Assembly (NCBI RefSeq): GCF_009870785.1
Contig: NZ_WTWX01000004.1
Coordinates: forward strand, 62,001 to 126,000
From: Paenibacillus sp. An7
GTDB taxonomy: Bacteria > Bacillota > Bacilli > Paenibacillales > Paenibacillaceae
Direction: 5' to 3'
DNA: 64,000 nt
The notes under the pieces: model-generated
What the model was told of the DNA's origin: nothing
What the model saw: the letters and a program-made list of their open reading frames with translations, nothing else
Database searches by the model: none
Part shown: piece after piece, positions 27,931 through 36,580 of the stretch
Layout: every line of letters starts with the position of its first letter
Position numbering within the stretch: position 1 is the first letter of the stretch
Translations under genes and position numbers: made by a program

Positions 27931-28584
27931 ATGAGAAGGGACTGGCAGGTGGTCTTAATTGATATACATCCAACGAGTATGCTAGGTACAAAGCTGATTT
28001 TAGAAGAACATCAAGATTTGAGCGTAAAAGCAATGGTTTCAACTGGGAGAGAAGGACTTATAGAAGTAGATCGTCATCACCCTGATTTAGTGCTAATGGA
28101 TTATAAACTGCCTGATGGAGAAGCTGATACTTTCATTGAACAGATGAAGCAATTGTCAGCAGACACACATATCATCGTAATGACAGATGAAGACGATTTG
28201 AAACTATTTAGAAAATATATCGGGATTGGCGCGAGCGGAGTCATATCTAAGCAATCTTCACCGCTGAAATTGATTCATCTCATCACAGGTTTGCGAGAAG
28301 GACTAGCATCTATTCCTCTGACCTGGCTGCAGAATGAAGATTGGGGTCAGCTAGGACAGCCAGAACTTGATGTGGATCTCCAGCTCACTGATATGGAAAA
28401 GTTCATTATGGAAAGAATTGTCCAAGGGATAACGTACGATAAAATTGCTAAAGAGATTGATGTAAGTCGCAGATCGGTTGATAATTATTTGCGGAAAATA
28501 TATACGAAATTAGATGTATCGAGCAGAGCACAAGCTATTGAGCAGTTTACGCTATACACCAAATCCAAAAAACCATATATATAA
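27931..28584 (+). CDS. ComA-like orphan response regulator (NarL/LuxR type)
   Basis: A 217-residue regulator: a receiver domain (1-120) with the phospho-accepting Asp in LVLMDYKLPDG and Lys in GVISKQ, then a LuxR-type helix-turn-helix (about 150-205; IVQGITYDKIAKEIDVSRRSVDNYLRKIYTKL). The layout resembles ComA, the competence regulator of Bacillus (IDIHP versus IDDHP, GTKLILE, AISK, SSRAQAI). The second acidic residue of the metal-binding pair is Ile (Asp11-Ile12) where ComA has Asp. There is no kinase gene beside it. GGGGGAG precedes the ATG. Confidence 0.8.
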   Translation: MRRDWQVVLIDIHPTSMLGTKLILEEHQDLSVKAMVSTGREGLIEVDRHHPDLVLMDYKLPDGEADTFIEQMKQLSADTHIIVMTDEDDLKLFRKYIGIGASGVISKQSSPLKLIHLITGLREGLASIPLTWLQNEDWGQLGQPELDVDLQLTDMEKFIMERIVQGITYDKIAKEIDVSRRSVDNYLRKIYTKLDVSSRAQAIEQFTLYTKSKKPYI

Positions 28585-28700
28585 CCTGAGCAGGCAGAGA
28601 AGGCATATTGCTTCATGACAGCGAATAGTTTTTATACGTCTGGGTTCTTGTTATCATTAAGCAAGATCCATATTTCGAATAAAAAATAGGGAGGACTGAC

Positions 28701-29927
28701 ATGGAATTTTCATTTGCTTCCCGTGCCTCAAAGTTATTGTCTTCTCATCTACATAAGGTGAATAAAGAAGAAAGACAGAACTCTTTTATATCTCTTGCAG
28801 AGGAATTGCCGGCAGAGGAGTTTTTTCCAATTAAGCGACTAGGAGAAGCAGCTCGTATGGTATTATCTTCAGATCCTGCGGTTTTACAATACGGAGAGCC
28901 ACAGGGCTACGCTCCCCTTCGAAGCTGGATTAGCGAGGATTGGAAGCTGAGAAGAGGCATGAATACGACAGCAGATCAGATTTTGCTGACGGCGGGAACA
29001 CAGCAGGCTATTGATCTTATTACAAGGTTGCTTGTGGATATAGGAGATTCTGTCGTTGTAGAAAATCCAACCTCCCCTGGGTGTCTTCAAGTATTGGGGA
29101 TGCAAGGTGCTAACATAATAGCTGTAGAGAATGATTTGGAAGGTTTGCTGCCAGATCGTCTAGAAGAGCAGTTTCAAAGTGTGAAACCGAAACTGCTTTT
29201 TGTTGCACCCAGCTTCTCGAACCCAACCGGAATACTATGGAGCTTGGAGCGGCGTAAAGCGGTGCTGGAATTATGCCGTAAGTATGAAGTTCTAATTGTA
29301 GAGGATGATTCCTACGGTGAACTGCATTTTGGCTCACAGGAAGCGGATTCTCGTTTTTCAGTATCTTATCCAACACTATATGCGCTCGATGCCAAGGGTG
29401 GCGGGAATCAAGTGCTTTATATAGGTTCATTCAGTAAGACCATTGCACCTGCGATGCGAACAGGATGGGCAGTTGGGGATGAAAGACTCATTAGAGCAAT
29501 GTCTACTTTAAAACAAATGGCGGACTGGCAATCAAGTTCGTTGAATCAACAAATTTTATATTTTTTACTTCATGAATCTTCTTTTCGGTGGAAAGAACAT
29601 TTGGCGCTATTAAACAGGGAGTATGAGATTAGACTCAAGCTGGTCCTTGAATTGTTAAAGAGGCCGGGGTTTAAGGAAGTGAAGTATCACCCGCCTTCGG
29701 GAGGTATGTATTTGTGGATTCAGCTTCCACAAGGACTGCACAGTGAAGCACTACTGAGGGCATCCATGCGACTTGGCGTCGCTTTCTTACCTGGAAGCAG
29801 ATGTTCTCCTGGAAGACAGGCAGATGAATACATCCGAATCAACTTCAGCAGGCCGGGTAGAGAAGAGTTGCTGTTAGGGATGAATCTAATCAGTGAAGCG
29901 ATACAGGAGTTCACCGCTAGGAGATAA
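28701..29927 (+). CDS. PLP-dependent aminotransferase, class I/II (MocR-like catalytic domain)
   Basis: A fold type I aminotransferase of 408 residues with LLTAGTQQAIDL, the PSFSNPTG motif, EDDSYGEL and the PLP Lys in GSFSKTIAPAMRTGW near residue 250. It resembles the aminotransferase half of MocR proteins and 2-aminoadipate transaminases but has no DNA-binding domain, so it is likely a free enzyme. The substrate cannot be told from the sequence. ATAGGGAGG precedes ATG 28701, and a terminator follows. Confidence 0.85.
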   Translation: MEFSFASRASKLLSSHLHKVNKEERQNSFISLAEELPAEEFFPIKRLGEAARMVLSSDPAVLQYGEPQGYAPLRSWISEDWKLRRGMNTTADQILLTAGTQQAIDLITRLLVDIGDSVVVENPTSPGCLQVLGMQGANIIAVENDLEGLLPDRLEEQFQSVKPKLLFVAPSFSNPTGILWSLERRKAVLELCRKYEVLIVEDDSYGELHFGSQEADSRFSVSYPTLYALDAKGGGNQVLYIGSFSKTIAPAMRTGWAVGDERLIRAMSTLKQMADWQSSSLNQQILYFLLHESSFRWKEHLALLNREYEIRLKLVLELLKRPGFKEVKYHPPSGGMYLWIQLPQGLHSEALLRASMRLGVAFLPGSRCSPGRQADEYIRINFSRPGREELLLGMNLISEAIQEFTARR

Positions 29928-29935
29928 GGACACCC

Positions 29936-29962
29936 CATATTGGTGGGGGTTCTTTTTTTTTA
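29936..29962 (+). terminator. Terminator after the aminotransferase gene
   Basis: A short GC-rich stem, ACCCC against GGGGGT, then nine T within TTCTTTTTTTT. Confidence 0.75.
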
Positions 29963-29988
29963 GTGTATAATTTCATAATAAAATAAAG

Positions 29989-30043
29989 AGTTGCACTAAC
30001 TAACATTTTTATATATAATATGAATTAATCAGTTGCGTTAACT
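29989..30043 (+). promoter_or_regulatory. azoR promoter with duplicated 13-bp operator
   Basis: AGTTGCACTAACT (29989-30001) and AGTTGCGTTAACT (30031-30043) differ at two positions and have AGTT/AACT arms. A promoter lies between: TTGCAC (29991-29996) inside the first copy, 17 bp, then TATAAT (30014-30019). The second copy falls just past the predicted transcription start. Confidence 0.65.
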
Positions 30044-30157
30044 TTTTTAGTTGTTGTGACGATATGGGCTGTAGCAAACACTTTCTATTCATTTATATCG
30101 ATCAATTGTTGATCATTTGTTACAGTGAACTATTTATAATTTGGGGGAACAAACAAT

Positions 30158-30784
30158 ATGTCTAAAGTTCTATTTATTAAAGCAAACGACCGCCCAGCGG
30201 ATCAAGCAGTAAGTGTTCAAATGTACGATGCATTCTACAATGCATATAAAGAAGCAAATCCAGCAGATGAAATCGTGGAACTAGATCTGTATGCTGCTAA
30301 CCTGCCAGCTTACGGTAACGATGCTGCAACAGGAACATTCAAAGTAGCGAAAGGTATTGAAACAACTCCTGCAGAGCAAGAAGCTGCAGACCTGGCTGCT
30401 TTCTACCAAAAACAATTCTTTGAAGCAGATAAAGTGGTTGTTGCATTCCCGCTTTGGAACTTCACAGTACCTGCACCGCTTGTAAACTACATATCTTACC
30501 TGAGCCAAGCTGGCGTAACATTTAAATACACAGCTGAAGGTCCAGTAGGACTTGCTGGTGACAAAAAAGTGGCACTTCTGAACGCACGTGGTGGCGTTTA
30601 TTCTGAAGGTCCTGCAGCAGCAAGTGAACTTGCTGTGAAATATGTATCTTCCGCTTTCGGATTCTGGGGTATTCAAAACCCTGAAGTTTACATTATTGAA
30701 GGACATAATGCGTTCCCTGATCGTGCTGCACAAATCGTTCAAGACGGTTTGAAAAATGTTGCAGAAGCAGCTGCACGTTTCTAA
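30158..30784 (+). CDS. azoR: FMN-dependent NADH-azoreductase
   Basis: A flavodoxin-fold quinone and azo-dye reductase, 208 residues, that reduces quinones and azo compounds with NAD(P)H through bound FMN. FPLWNFTVPAPLVNYI near residue 100 and LNARGGVYSEGPAA are FMN-site signatures of the family. It acts in the cytoplasm in protection against quinone and electrophile stress. TTGGGGGA precedes the ATG. It is a single-gene unit with a duplicated operator upstream and a terminator downstream. The paralogues AzoR1/AzoR2 cannot be told apart here. Confidence 0.93.
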   Translation: MSKVLFIKANDRPADQAVSVQMYDAFYNAYKEANPADEIVELDLYAANLPAYGNDAATGTFKVAKGIETTPAEQEAADLAAFYQKQFFEADKVVVAFPLWNFTVPAPLVNYISYLSQAGVTFKYTAEGPVGLAGDKKVALLNARGGVYSEGPAAASELAVKYVSSAFGFWGIQNPEVYIIEGHNAFPDRAAQIVQDGLKNVAEAAARF

Positions 30785-30799
30785 TAAGTAATGATGAGT

Positions 30800-30850
30800 A
30801 AAAGGCTGAATTCCTACCTCGAATGAGGAAGGGACTCAGCCTTTTCTTTT
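30800..30850. terminator. Terminator between azoR and the DUF2161 gene
   Basis: AAAGGCTGA pairs with TCAGCCTTT, followed by TTCTTTT; it lies in the convergent gap and could serve both genes. Confidence 0.85.
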
Positions 30851-30861
30851 ATAAGACAAGT

Positions 30862-31623
30862 CTATTTTTTGAATTCATCATCAGCAAGTGCTTTTTCAGC
30901 AATTAGAAAGTCATTATGAGTAAGCATGGACTGTTGTAAGACATTCTCATAGGTTGATAAAGCTTCCTTGCCAGCGGGTGTTAATCTGTAGCTGCCTCGT
31001 TTAATACGTTCAAACCATCCATAATAATTGTTTTGAAGAATGGAAGCAGCTGTACTGATTCCCGTAGTTCTTGCGAGCTGTGCAGGAGAGGCGAAGGGCA
31101 GAGGCTCAAGGGCAGAAGCTACTTTTAAGGCTCTTTCGCGGTATGCAGTGACCAATTTTGTTTTGTGGCTGCCGCCAAGGTTATAATCACCGCTGCGATC
31201 CTCGAACTCACTGAGCAGTTTTTGTTTGCGTATGGATTTTTTTGATTTTAGCTGACATTGTGGTTGACATAAGACATCTACAAGTGCAGGCTTTGTCTTA
31301 TAAATAGTTATGGTAATGAGTCCAAGTCCAAGCTTCTGACAAAGCTCCGTAATTTCACTAAACCGCTGGTTCACAGCTCCGCGTTTAGCACGGTTACGTT
31401 CTACAGCTAGATAAACATTGTTACTTATTTTTAGTCGCTGCATCCCCTGAAGGAGCAGGGATAGATTGAATGATTTTTTAATTTCCACAATCAGCGGATC
31501 AGCCGATCCTTCTTTGACTCCAACAAGATCACAATACCGGATCTCGGATTTAATATGATACCCTTGCTTTTCGAAAAAGGATTTAACGGGTTCATATAAT
31601 TCGGTTTCGTACCCCACAGCCAT
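30862..31623 (-). CDS. DUF2161 domain protein (putative PD-(D/E)XK nuclease fold)
   Basis: A 253-residue protein matching the DUF2161 family. The N-terminal half has a nuclease-like core (GYETELYEPVKSFFEKQGY, CDLVGV, and PLIVEIKKSFN with the E-x-K signature), and the C-terminal half looks like a winged-helix (LARTTGISTAASILQNNYYGWFERIKRGSYRLTPAG). The frame runs from 31698, but MAVGYETE at 31623, after AAAGGAG, is the normal family start. The function is unknown; the two halves suggest DNA contact. Confidence 0.8.
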   Translation of the reverse strand: MAVGYETELYEPVKSFFEKQGYHIKSEIRYCDLVGVKEGSADPLIVEIKKSFNLSLLLQGMQRLKISNNVYLAVERNRAKRGAVNQRFSEITELCQKLGLGLITITIYKTKPALVDVLCQPQCQLKSKKSIRKQKLLSEFEDRSGDYNLGGSHKTKLVTAYRERALKVASALEPLPFASPAQLARTTGISTAASILQNNYYGWFERIKRGSYRLTPAGKEALSTYENVLQQSMLTHNDFLIAEKALADDEFKK

Positions 31624-32009
31624 CCCTATATCAAACTCCTTTATGAATTTACTGCTTCTAATAGCGCTTGTTTTCTCATATACGTACAAGTATAACATTG
31701 CTCTTCTTTTTCACCCTAACATACCTTGTGCTAGGATTCCAAAACATTTTCTTTCCTTGGTTCTTCTCATTTCTTGCGTCAAAAAGGGAGACCTGTCACA
31801 AAAAAAGAGGCAACTTATCCGAATTAACGCATAGGTATGTAATACACTTTTTTTAGATCAAAGTGTCGGACTTCTCTCACTAAAATGATCAGGAACTGAA
31901 GGCAGAGGAGCTTAGACAGTTAGGAAAAAGACGGGTTAGCAGTTCATGGAATGGACCTATTCGGAGTGGATGCTGAATCACTATGGAGCCATGGGAGGTA
32001 CGAAAGAGC
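31624..32009. other. 386-bp divergent intergenic region
   Basis: This is the spacer between the DUF2161 gene (minus) and prkA (plus). Overlapping plus-strand frames at 31643-31856 have no ribosome binding site and read as shadow frames. I see no clear hairpin, repeat or sigma-A promoter; the prkA ribosome binding site is GGGAGG near 31993-31998. Confidence 0.4.
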
Positions 32010-33905
32010 ATGAATATTTTTGAACGCGTAGCTGAATTTCGTGAGGAAACCGATCGATTGTCATGGACGGGGACATTTAAAGACTATATTCAGATTTTGC
32101 AAAAGGATCCTACGCCTGCAATGACTGCTCATGCCAGAGTGTATGAAATGATCAAATCGTATGGTGTGGAAGAAAAAAATGGTCATAAACGCTATAAGTT
32201 TTTTGAACAACAAATTTTTGGACTAGACCGTAGTGTAGAAAGATTAGTTGAGGAGTATTTTCACTCCGCAGCGAGAAGGCTGGATGTCCGAAAACGAATT
32301 TTGCTCTTAATGGGTCCGGTCAGCGGCGGAAAGTCCACACTTGTCACGTTGTTAAAACGCGGGTTGGAGCAATTCTCACGAACAGATAAAGGAGCGGTTT
32401 ATGCTATAGAAGGCTGCCCTATGCACGAAGATCCGCTGCATTTGATTCCCCTTGAACTAAGACCCGAAGTAGAGAAAGAGCTTGGGGTACGCATCGAAGG
32501 AAACCTATGCCCTTCTTGCCAGATGCGCCTTCGTACAGAATACGATGGAGATATTGAACAAGTTCGAGTAGAACGCGTCTTTATATCTGAGGACAGTCGT
32601 GTGGGAATTGGAACCTTCAGCCCTTCAGATCCGAAATCGCAGGATATCGCTGATCTCACCGGCAGTATTGATTTTTCAACCATCACAGAATATGGTTCTG
32701 AATCAGATCCAAGGGCCTATCGCTTTGATGGAGAACTCAATAAAGCGAACCGGGGACTCATGGAGTTCCAGGAAATGCTGAAATGTGATGAGAAATTTTT
32801 ATGGAATTTGCTCTCACTTACCCAAGAGGGGAACTTTAAAGCAGGGCGTTTTGCTCTTATTAGCGCAGATGAGCTTATCGTTGCTCACACCAACGAATCA
32901 GAGTACAAATCTTTTATATCGAATAAAAAGAATGAAGCATTACAATCCCGGATGATTGTTATGCCGGTTCCGTATAACTTGAAAGTTTCGGAAGAGGAGA
33001 AAATTTATAAAAAGCTGATTGAGCAAAGTGACATGCGCCATGTGCACATTGCCCCGCACGCTCTTAAGACGGCTGCCATTTTCTCCATACTTACTCGTTT
33101 AAAAGAATCAAAGAAACAAGGAATGGACCTTGTTAAAAAAATGCGGATGTACGATGGTCAAGAAGTAGAAGGATATAAAGAAGCAGATCTAAAGGAAATG
33201 CAAAACGAGTATCTTGAAGAAGGAATGACAGGAATTGATCCTCGTTATGTCATTAACCGAATTTCCAGTGCGCTCATTAAACAAAATCTAGAGTGCATTA
33301 ATGCGCTTGATATCCTCAGAGCCATTAAGGATGGGCTGGACCAGCATGCTTCTATTACGAAAGAAGAACGTGAGAAATATCTCAATTTCATTTCGATTGC
33401 ACGTAAAGAATATGATGAGTTAGCGAAAAAAGAAGTACAAAAAGCATTTGTCTATTCTTTTGAAGAGTCCGCAAAGACTTTGTTTGAAAATTATCTTGAT
33501 AACATCGAAGCATTCTGCAATTGGACGAAAATACGTGATCCATTAACGGATGAAGCGATGGATCCAGATGAGCGCCTTATGCGCTCTATAGAAGAGCAGA
33601 TCGGCGTATCTGAGAATGCAAAAAAAGCATTTCGTGAAGAAATTTTAATCCGGATTTCAGCATACTCGCGTAAAGATAAGAAATTTGATTATAACAGTCA
33701 TGATCGCTTAAGAGAGGCCATTGAGAAGAAATTGTTTGCAGATCTTAAGGATATCGTGAAGATTACGACATCGACGAAGACACCCGATGCTATTCAATTA
33801 AAGCGAATTAACGAAGTCAGCTCGAGACTTATTGATGGGCACGGATACTGCCCTGTATGCGCAAATGAACTTTTGCGTTATGTTGGCAGCTTGCTGAATC
33901 GTTAA
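32010..33905 (+). CDS. prkA: PrkA serine protein kinase / AAA+ protein
   Basis: A 631-residue protein equal in length to Bacillus subtilis PrkA. An AAA+ module carries a Walker A loop (GPVSGGKST near residue 105), and the C-terminal PrkA domain holds the kinase-like fold. A pair of Cys-x2-Cys motifs (NLCPSCQ near 170 and CPVCAN near 620) may bind zinc. PrkA is made in the mother cell during sporulation in Bacillus. Its usual partners, yhbH and spoVR, are at 38-41 kb. The open frame begins at 31983, but GGGAGG and ATG 32010 give the standard start. A terminator follows. Confidence 0.94.
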   Translation: MNIFERVAEFREETDRLSWTGTFKDYIQILQKDPTPAMTAHARVYEMIKSYGVEEKNGHKRYKFFEQQIFGLDRSVERLVEEYFHSAARRLDVRKRILLLMGPVSGGKSTLVTLLKRGLEQFSRTDKGAVYAIEGCPMHEDPLHLIPLELRPEVEKELGVRIEGNLCPSCQMRLRTEYDGDIEQVRVERVFISEDSRVGIGTFSPSDPKSQDIADLTGSIDFSTITEYGSESDPRAYRFDGELNKANRGLMEFQEMLKCDEKFLWNLLSLTQEGNFKAGRFALISADELIVAHTNESEYKSFISNKKNEALQSRMIVMPVPYNLKVSEEEKIYKKLIEQSDMRHVHIAPHALKTAAIFSILTRLKESKKQGMDLVKKMRMYDGQEVEGYKEADLKEMQNEYLEEGMTGIDPRYVINRISSALIKQNLECINALDILRAIKDGLDQHASITKEEREKYLNFISIARKEYDELAKKEVQKAFVYSFEESAKTLFENYLDNIEAFCNWTKIRDPLTDEAMDPDERLMRSIEEQIGVSENAKKAFREEILIRISAYSRKDKKFDYNSHDRLREAIEKKLFADLKDIVKITTSTKTPDAIQLKRINEVSSRLIDGHGYCPVCANELLRYVGSLLNR

Positions 33906-33982
33906 TTCTGAAACTTAAGTGAAAATGTTGCTCGACTGTAGTACGTGTTTTCCCATCCATCCACTTTGAATTAGATTGAAAA

Positions 33983-34030
33983 CAGCGTTAACTTAAGGTG
34001 ACTTAATAGTTGCCTGGTTAACGCTTTTAT
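33983..34030 (+). terminator. Putative terminator after prkA
   Basis: AGCGTTAAC pairs with GTTAACGCT, a perfect 9-bp stem with a 25-base loop, followed by TTTTAT. The rest of the gap to 34158 shows nothing else. Confidence 0.55.
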
Positions 34031-34158
34031 AATGATAAAAAGGAAAATATTTAATGAAACAGGACTTTAGATCTATGTGTAACTAGGGTTTTCGTTCTAT
34101 AATGATCAAAGTATGAATAGAAAATTACACATGAATACAGAAAGAGGAATTTAATGTG

Positions 34159-35169
34159 ATGATCAATGTTTCACAAGAAAGAAAAAAACAGCTCGATTTT
34201 ATAGGCCTAACAGATAGTGAATTGAACCTTCTTAATAGTCATCGTTTTGTTTTCGAGCAAATTGTGGACAAAGTTGTAGATCGTATGTATGAACATATTG
34301 GCCAGATCAAGGAACTCAGAACAATAATCGAGGGACACTCTACCATTGAACGACTTAAAGAAACACAACGTTGGTACTTTCTATCCTTAACAGATGGAGT
34401 CATTGATGAGCCTTTTATTGAGAAAAGAATTAAGATTGGTTTAGTACATTCTCACATTGGATTAAATGCCGATTATTATCTTGGAACCTATATGGTTTAT
34501 CTGGATTTAGCTACCCAGTACATGCAGGAGTTTCTTCCAGACAATTGGTACCCTGTTATACATGCACTAACCAAGATGTTTAATTTTGATTCACAGCTTG
34601 TACTCGAAGCCTATGAAACGAAAGAAAAGGATACGATTAATGAGGTCGTAGAGGAACAGGAACTTATGTTAAAAGCAATTACGGAAGTTTCTCAAAAGCT
34701 TACAGGAATGATTGACGAACTACATAGAAATACACAAGTGATTTCTGAGACTGCAAAAGAGACAGCAGCATCACAAGAATTGGCTCATGGTTTAGTTAAT
34801 GAACTGAATCAGGAAGTACAGCATATACAGAAGATGGGTACGCTTATTCGAGATATTTCAGACCAAAGTCATCTTCTTGGCTTGAATGCGGCAATAGAAG
34901 CAGCACATGCTGGAGAGAGCGGTAGGGGGTTTGAAATTGTAGCAGGCGAAATTCGCAAACTTGCAACCGGGTCTAAGAAAGCAATGGATCAAATCCAAGG
35001 AGTAGTAGATAGTATTATGACAAAGCTTGTACAAGTGAGTAAGGAATCAGATAATACAACCGGAAATACGGAAAGACAAGTTCACAGTTCCAAAGAATTA
35101 ATAGCTTTTGTTGCTATGATGGAAGGCGTCTCTAAAGATTTGAAAGAGCTGCAGAAAAAACATGTCTAG
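34159..35169 (+). CDS. Globin-coupled sensor with methyl-accepting domain (HemAT-like, soluble)
   Basis: A 336-residue cytoplasmic sensor with no membrane segment. The N-terminal globin domain (about 1-165) has the proximal His in LVHSHIGLNADYYLG, as in HemAT. The C-terminal part is a short MCP signalling domain with the tip LLGLNAAIEAAHAGESGRGFEIVAGEIRKLA. It should bind oxygen through haem and pass the signal to CheA. GTG 34156 and ATG 34159 are both possible; AAAGAGGAA fits 34159. The signalling helix is shorter than in typical HemAT proteins. There are no chemotaxis genes nearby. Confidence 0.83.
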   Translation: MINVSQERKKQLDFIGLTDSELNLLNSHRFVFEQIVDKVVDRMYEHIGQIKELRTIIEGHSTIERLKETQRWYFLSLTDGVIDEPFIEKRIKIGLVHSHIGLNADYYLGTYMVYLDLATQYMQEFLPDNWYPVIHALTKMFNFDSQLVLEAYETKEKDTINEVVEEQELMLKAITEVSQKLTGMIDELHRNTQVISETAKETAASQELAHGLVNELNQEVQHIQKMGTLIRDISDQSHLLGLNAAIEAAHAGESGRGFEIVAGEIRKLATGSKKAMDQIQGVVDSIMTKLVQVSKESDNTTGNTERQVHSSKELIAFVAMMEGVSKDLKELQKKHV

Positions 35170-35227
35170 GAAGAACAATGGAAAGCGCATTCATTTAATC
35201 TATGAGGTTTTCTAGTTTTCCGTTATA

Positions 35228-35238
35228 ATAATGATTAT
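35228..35238. promoter_or_regulatory. Fur-like palindrome before the LacI-type gene
   Basis: ATAATGATTAT is a perfect palindrome, and TAATAATGATTATGC matches 11 of 14 positions of the TGATAAT-n-ATTATCA motif. It also overlaps a TATAAT-like box at 35224. It is weak evidence for metal control, since a LacI-type gene is not an expected Fur target. Confidence 0.3.
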
Positions 35239-35303
35239 GCGGGTCTATAGTTACCCAGCTGATAATGTAACGGATAAACTATGATTGATATAGAGGTGAT
35301 CAA

Positions 35304-36314
35304 ATGGCATCGATACATGATGTGGCTAAAGAAGCTGGGGTTTCAGTTGCTACCGTTTCTAAGGTGCTGAATGATTATCCAGATGTAAGTGACAAAACTC
35401 GTAAAAAAGTGAATATGGTGATTGAACAACTTCACTATCACCCTAATGTTGTCGCTAGGGGACTTGTGAAAAGAAGATCCTGGACCGTGGGCGTTCTCCT
35501 GACCGTCCCGTTTACCAATCCATTTGTTGCGGAACTGCTGGAAGGAATCAAAACAGCACTTGAAAACAGCGGATATGATCTGGTTCGGCTATCAACCCGT
35601 TTTGATGACCCCAATTATTCTTTTATCAAACATTGTCGCAGCCGCAACGTAGAAGGAGTTGTCGTGTTTGGTGTAGAACGTGATAACCCGAGTATAGATG
35701 AGCTCCTTAATTCGGACATACCTACGATGTTTGTAGACACAGATATTATAGGAAAACGTGCGGGATACATTACAACGGATAACCAGAATGCAATCCAGAT
35801 GAGTGTAAAGCATTTATACGAACTTGGTCATCATAAAATTGCTTACATTTCAGGTACCCTCGGACCGTCCATTGCGAACATGCGGCTTAAAGGTTACAAA
35901 GAAGGACTGAAAAACTGTAATTTGCCTTATTTGACATCATATCTTGAAGTTTGCGATTATTCTTTTGACGAAGGGGCCGCAGCGATGCGACGTTTGCTTC
36001 AGTTGGAAGAACCCCCCACAGGTGTTGTCTGTACATCGGATCTGGCGGCCTTTGGCGCGATTTATGAAATAGAAAGACATGGGCTTCGTGTCCCCGAAGA
36101 TGTTTCAGTCGTTGGTTTTGATAACACCTATCATGCCCAAGTGTTTAAACCCAATTTGACGACGATTAACCAAAATATTTATTCTATTGGAATTAAATCG
36201 ATTGAGTGCCTGATTGGCTTAATTGAAAATCCTGATTTCTCACCTCCTGTTATTACAGAGCCGTCTGAATTAATTGTAAGACAGACGACAGCAAGCCCAA
36301 GTGTTTTGGTATAA
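35304..36314 (+). CDS. LacI/GalR-family transcriptional regulator
   Basis: A 336-residue repressor: helix-turn-helix at about 2-22 (SIHDVAKEAGVSVATVSKVLNDYPDVSDKTR), the hinge region near 45-58, and a periplasmic-binding-protein-like effector domain (about 60-330) with VVCTSDLAAFGAIYEIERHGLRVPEDVSVVGFDNT. GAGGTGATC precedes the ATG. The neighbours give no sugar-uptake genes, so its regulon must be elsewhere or on another strand. It differs from CcpA in its effector domain and is transcribed alone. Confidence 0.87.
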   Translation: MASIHDVAKEAGVSVATVSKVLNDYPDVSDKTRKKVNMVIEQLHYHPNVVARGLVKRRSWTVGVLLTVPFTNPFVAELLEGIKTALENSGYDLVRLSTRFDDPNYSFIKHCRSRNVEGVVVFGVERDNPSIDELLNSDIPTMFVDTDIIGKRAGYITTDNQNAIQMSVKHLYELGHHKIAYISGTLGPSIANMRLKGYKEGLKNCNLPYLTSYLEVCDYSFDEGAAAMRRLLQLEEPPTGVVCTSDLAAFGAIYEIERHGLRVPEDVSVVGFDNTYHAQVFKPNLTTINQNIYSIGIKSIECLIGLIENPDFSPPVITEPSELIVRQTTASPSVLV

Positions 36315-36324
36315 TTTTTTTATA

Positions 36325-36402
36325 AAAGCATTTTTAGAAAGTAGCCTTTGACTTTGACCAGAATGGTCGATAAAGGCCGCTTATTCTAGAGATGCTTTTT
36401 TC
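36325..36402 (+). terminator. Long hairpin terminator after the LacI-type gene
   Basis: Outer arms AAAAGCAT and ATGCTTTT enclose a second stem, GCCTTT with AAAGGC and GACCA with TGGTC; a T run follows. Confidence 0.6.
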
Positions 36403-36445
36403 TGTTAGGAGAGGTTTATTTTCACCCGAAACGCTTATTTTTAAG

Positions 36446-36461
36446 AAATTTGATCAAATTT
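36446..36461. repeat. Perfect 16-bp palindrome AAATTTGATCAAATTT
   Basis: AAATTTGATCAAATTT is its own reverse complement; it lies about 120 bp before the secreted-protein gene and could be an operator. No trans factor is apparent. Confidence 0.4.
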
Positions 36462-36580
36462 TCCTGAATGTCTATCATGACGGGTACTCGCACTATATAA
36501 TGGTAAAGGTAAAGTGAAGATAGGATGAATATTTCACAATCAATTACTTATGGCTATAAATATAAAAGGAGTACAATTCA

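Noticed and set aside
31643..31856. Two short overlapping plus-strand frames in the gap before prkA
   Set aside because: No ribosome binding site, and the first overlaps the 5' end of the DUF2161 frame; the composition is Phe/Leu/Ser-rich as in AT-rich non-coding DNA.
36446..36461. AAATTTGATCAAATTT as a CodY site
   Set aside because: It is a perfect palindrome but does not fit AATTTTCWGAAAATT; listed only as a repeat.
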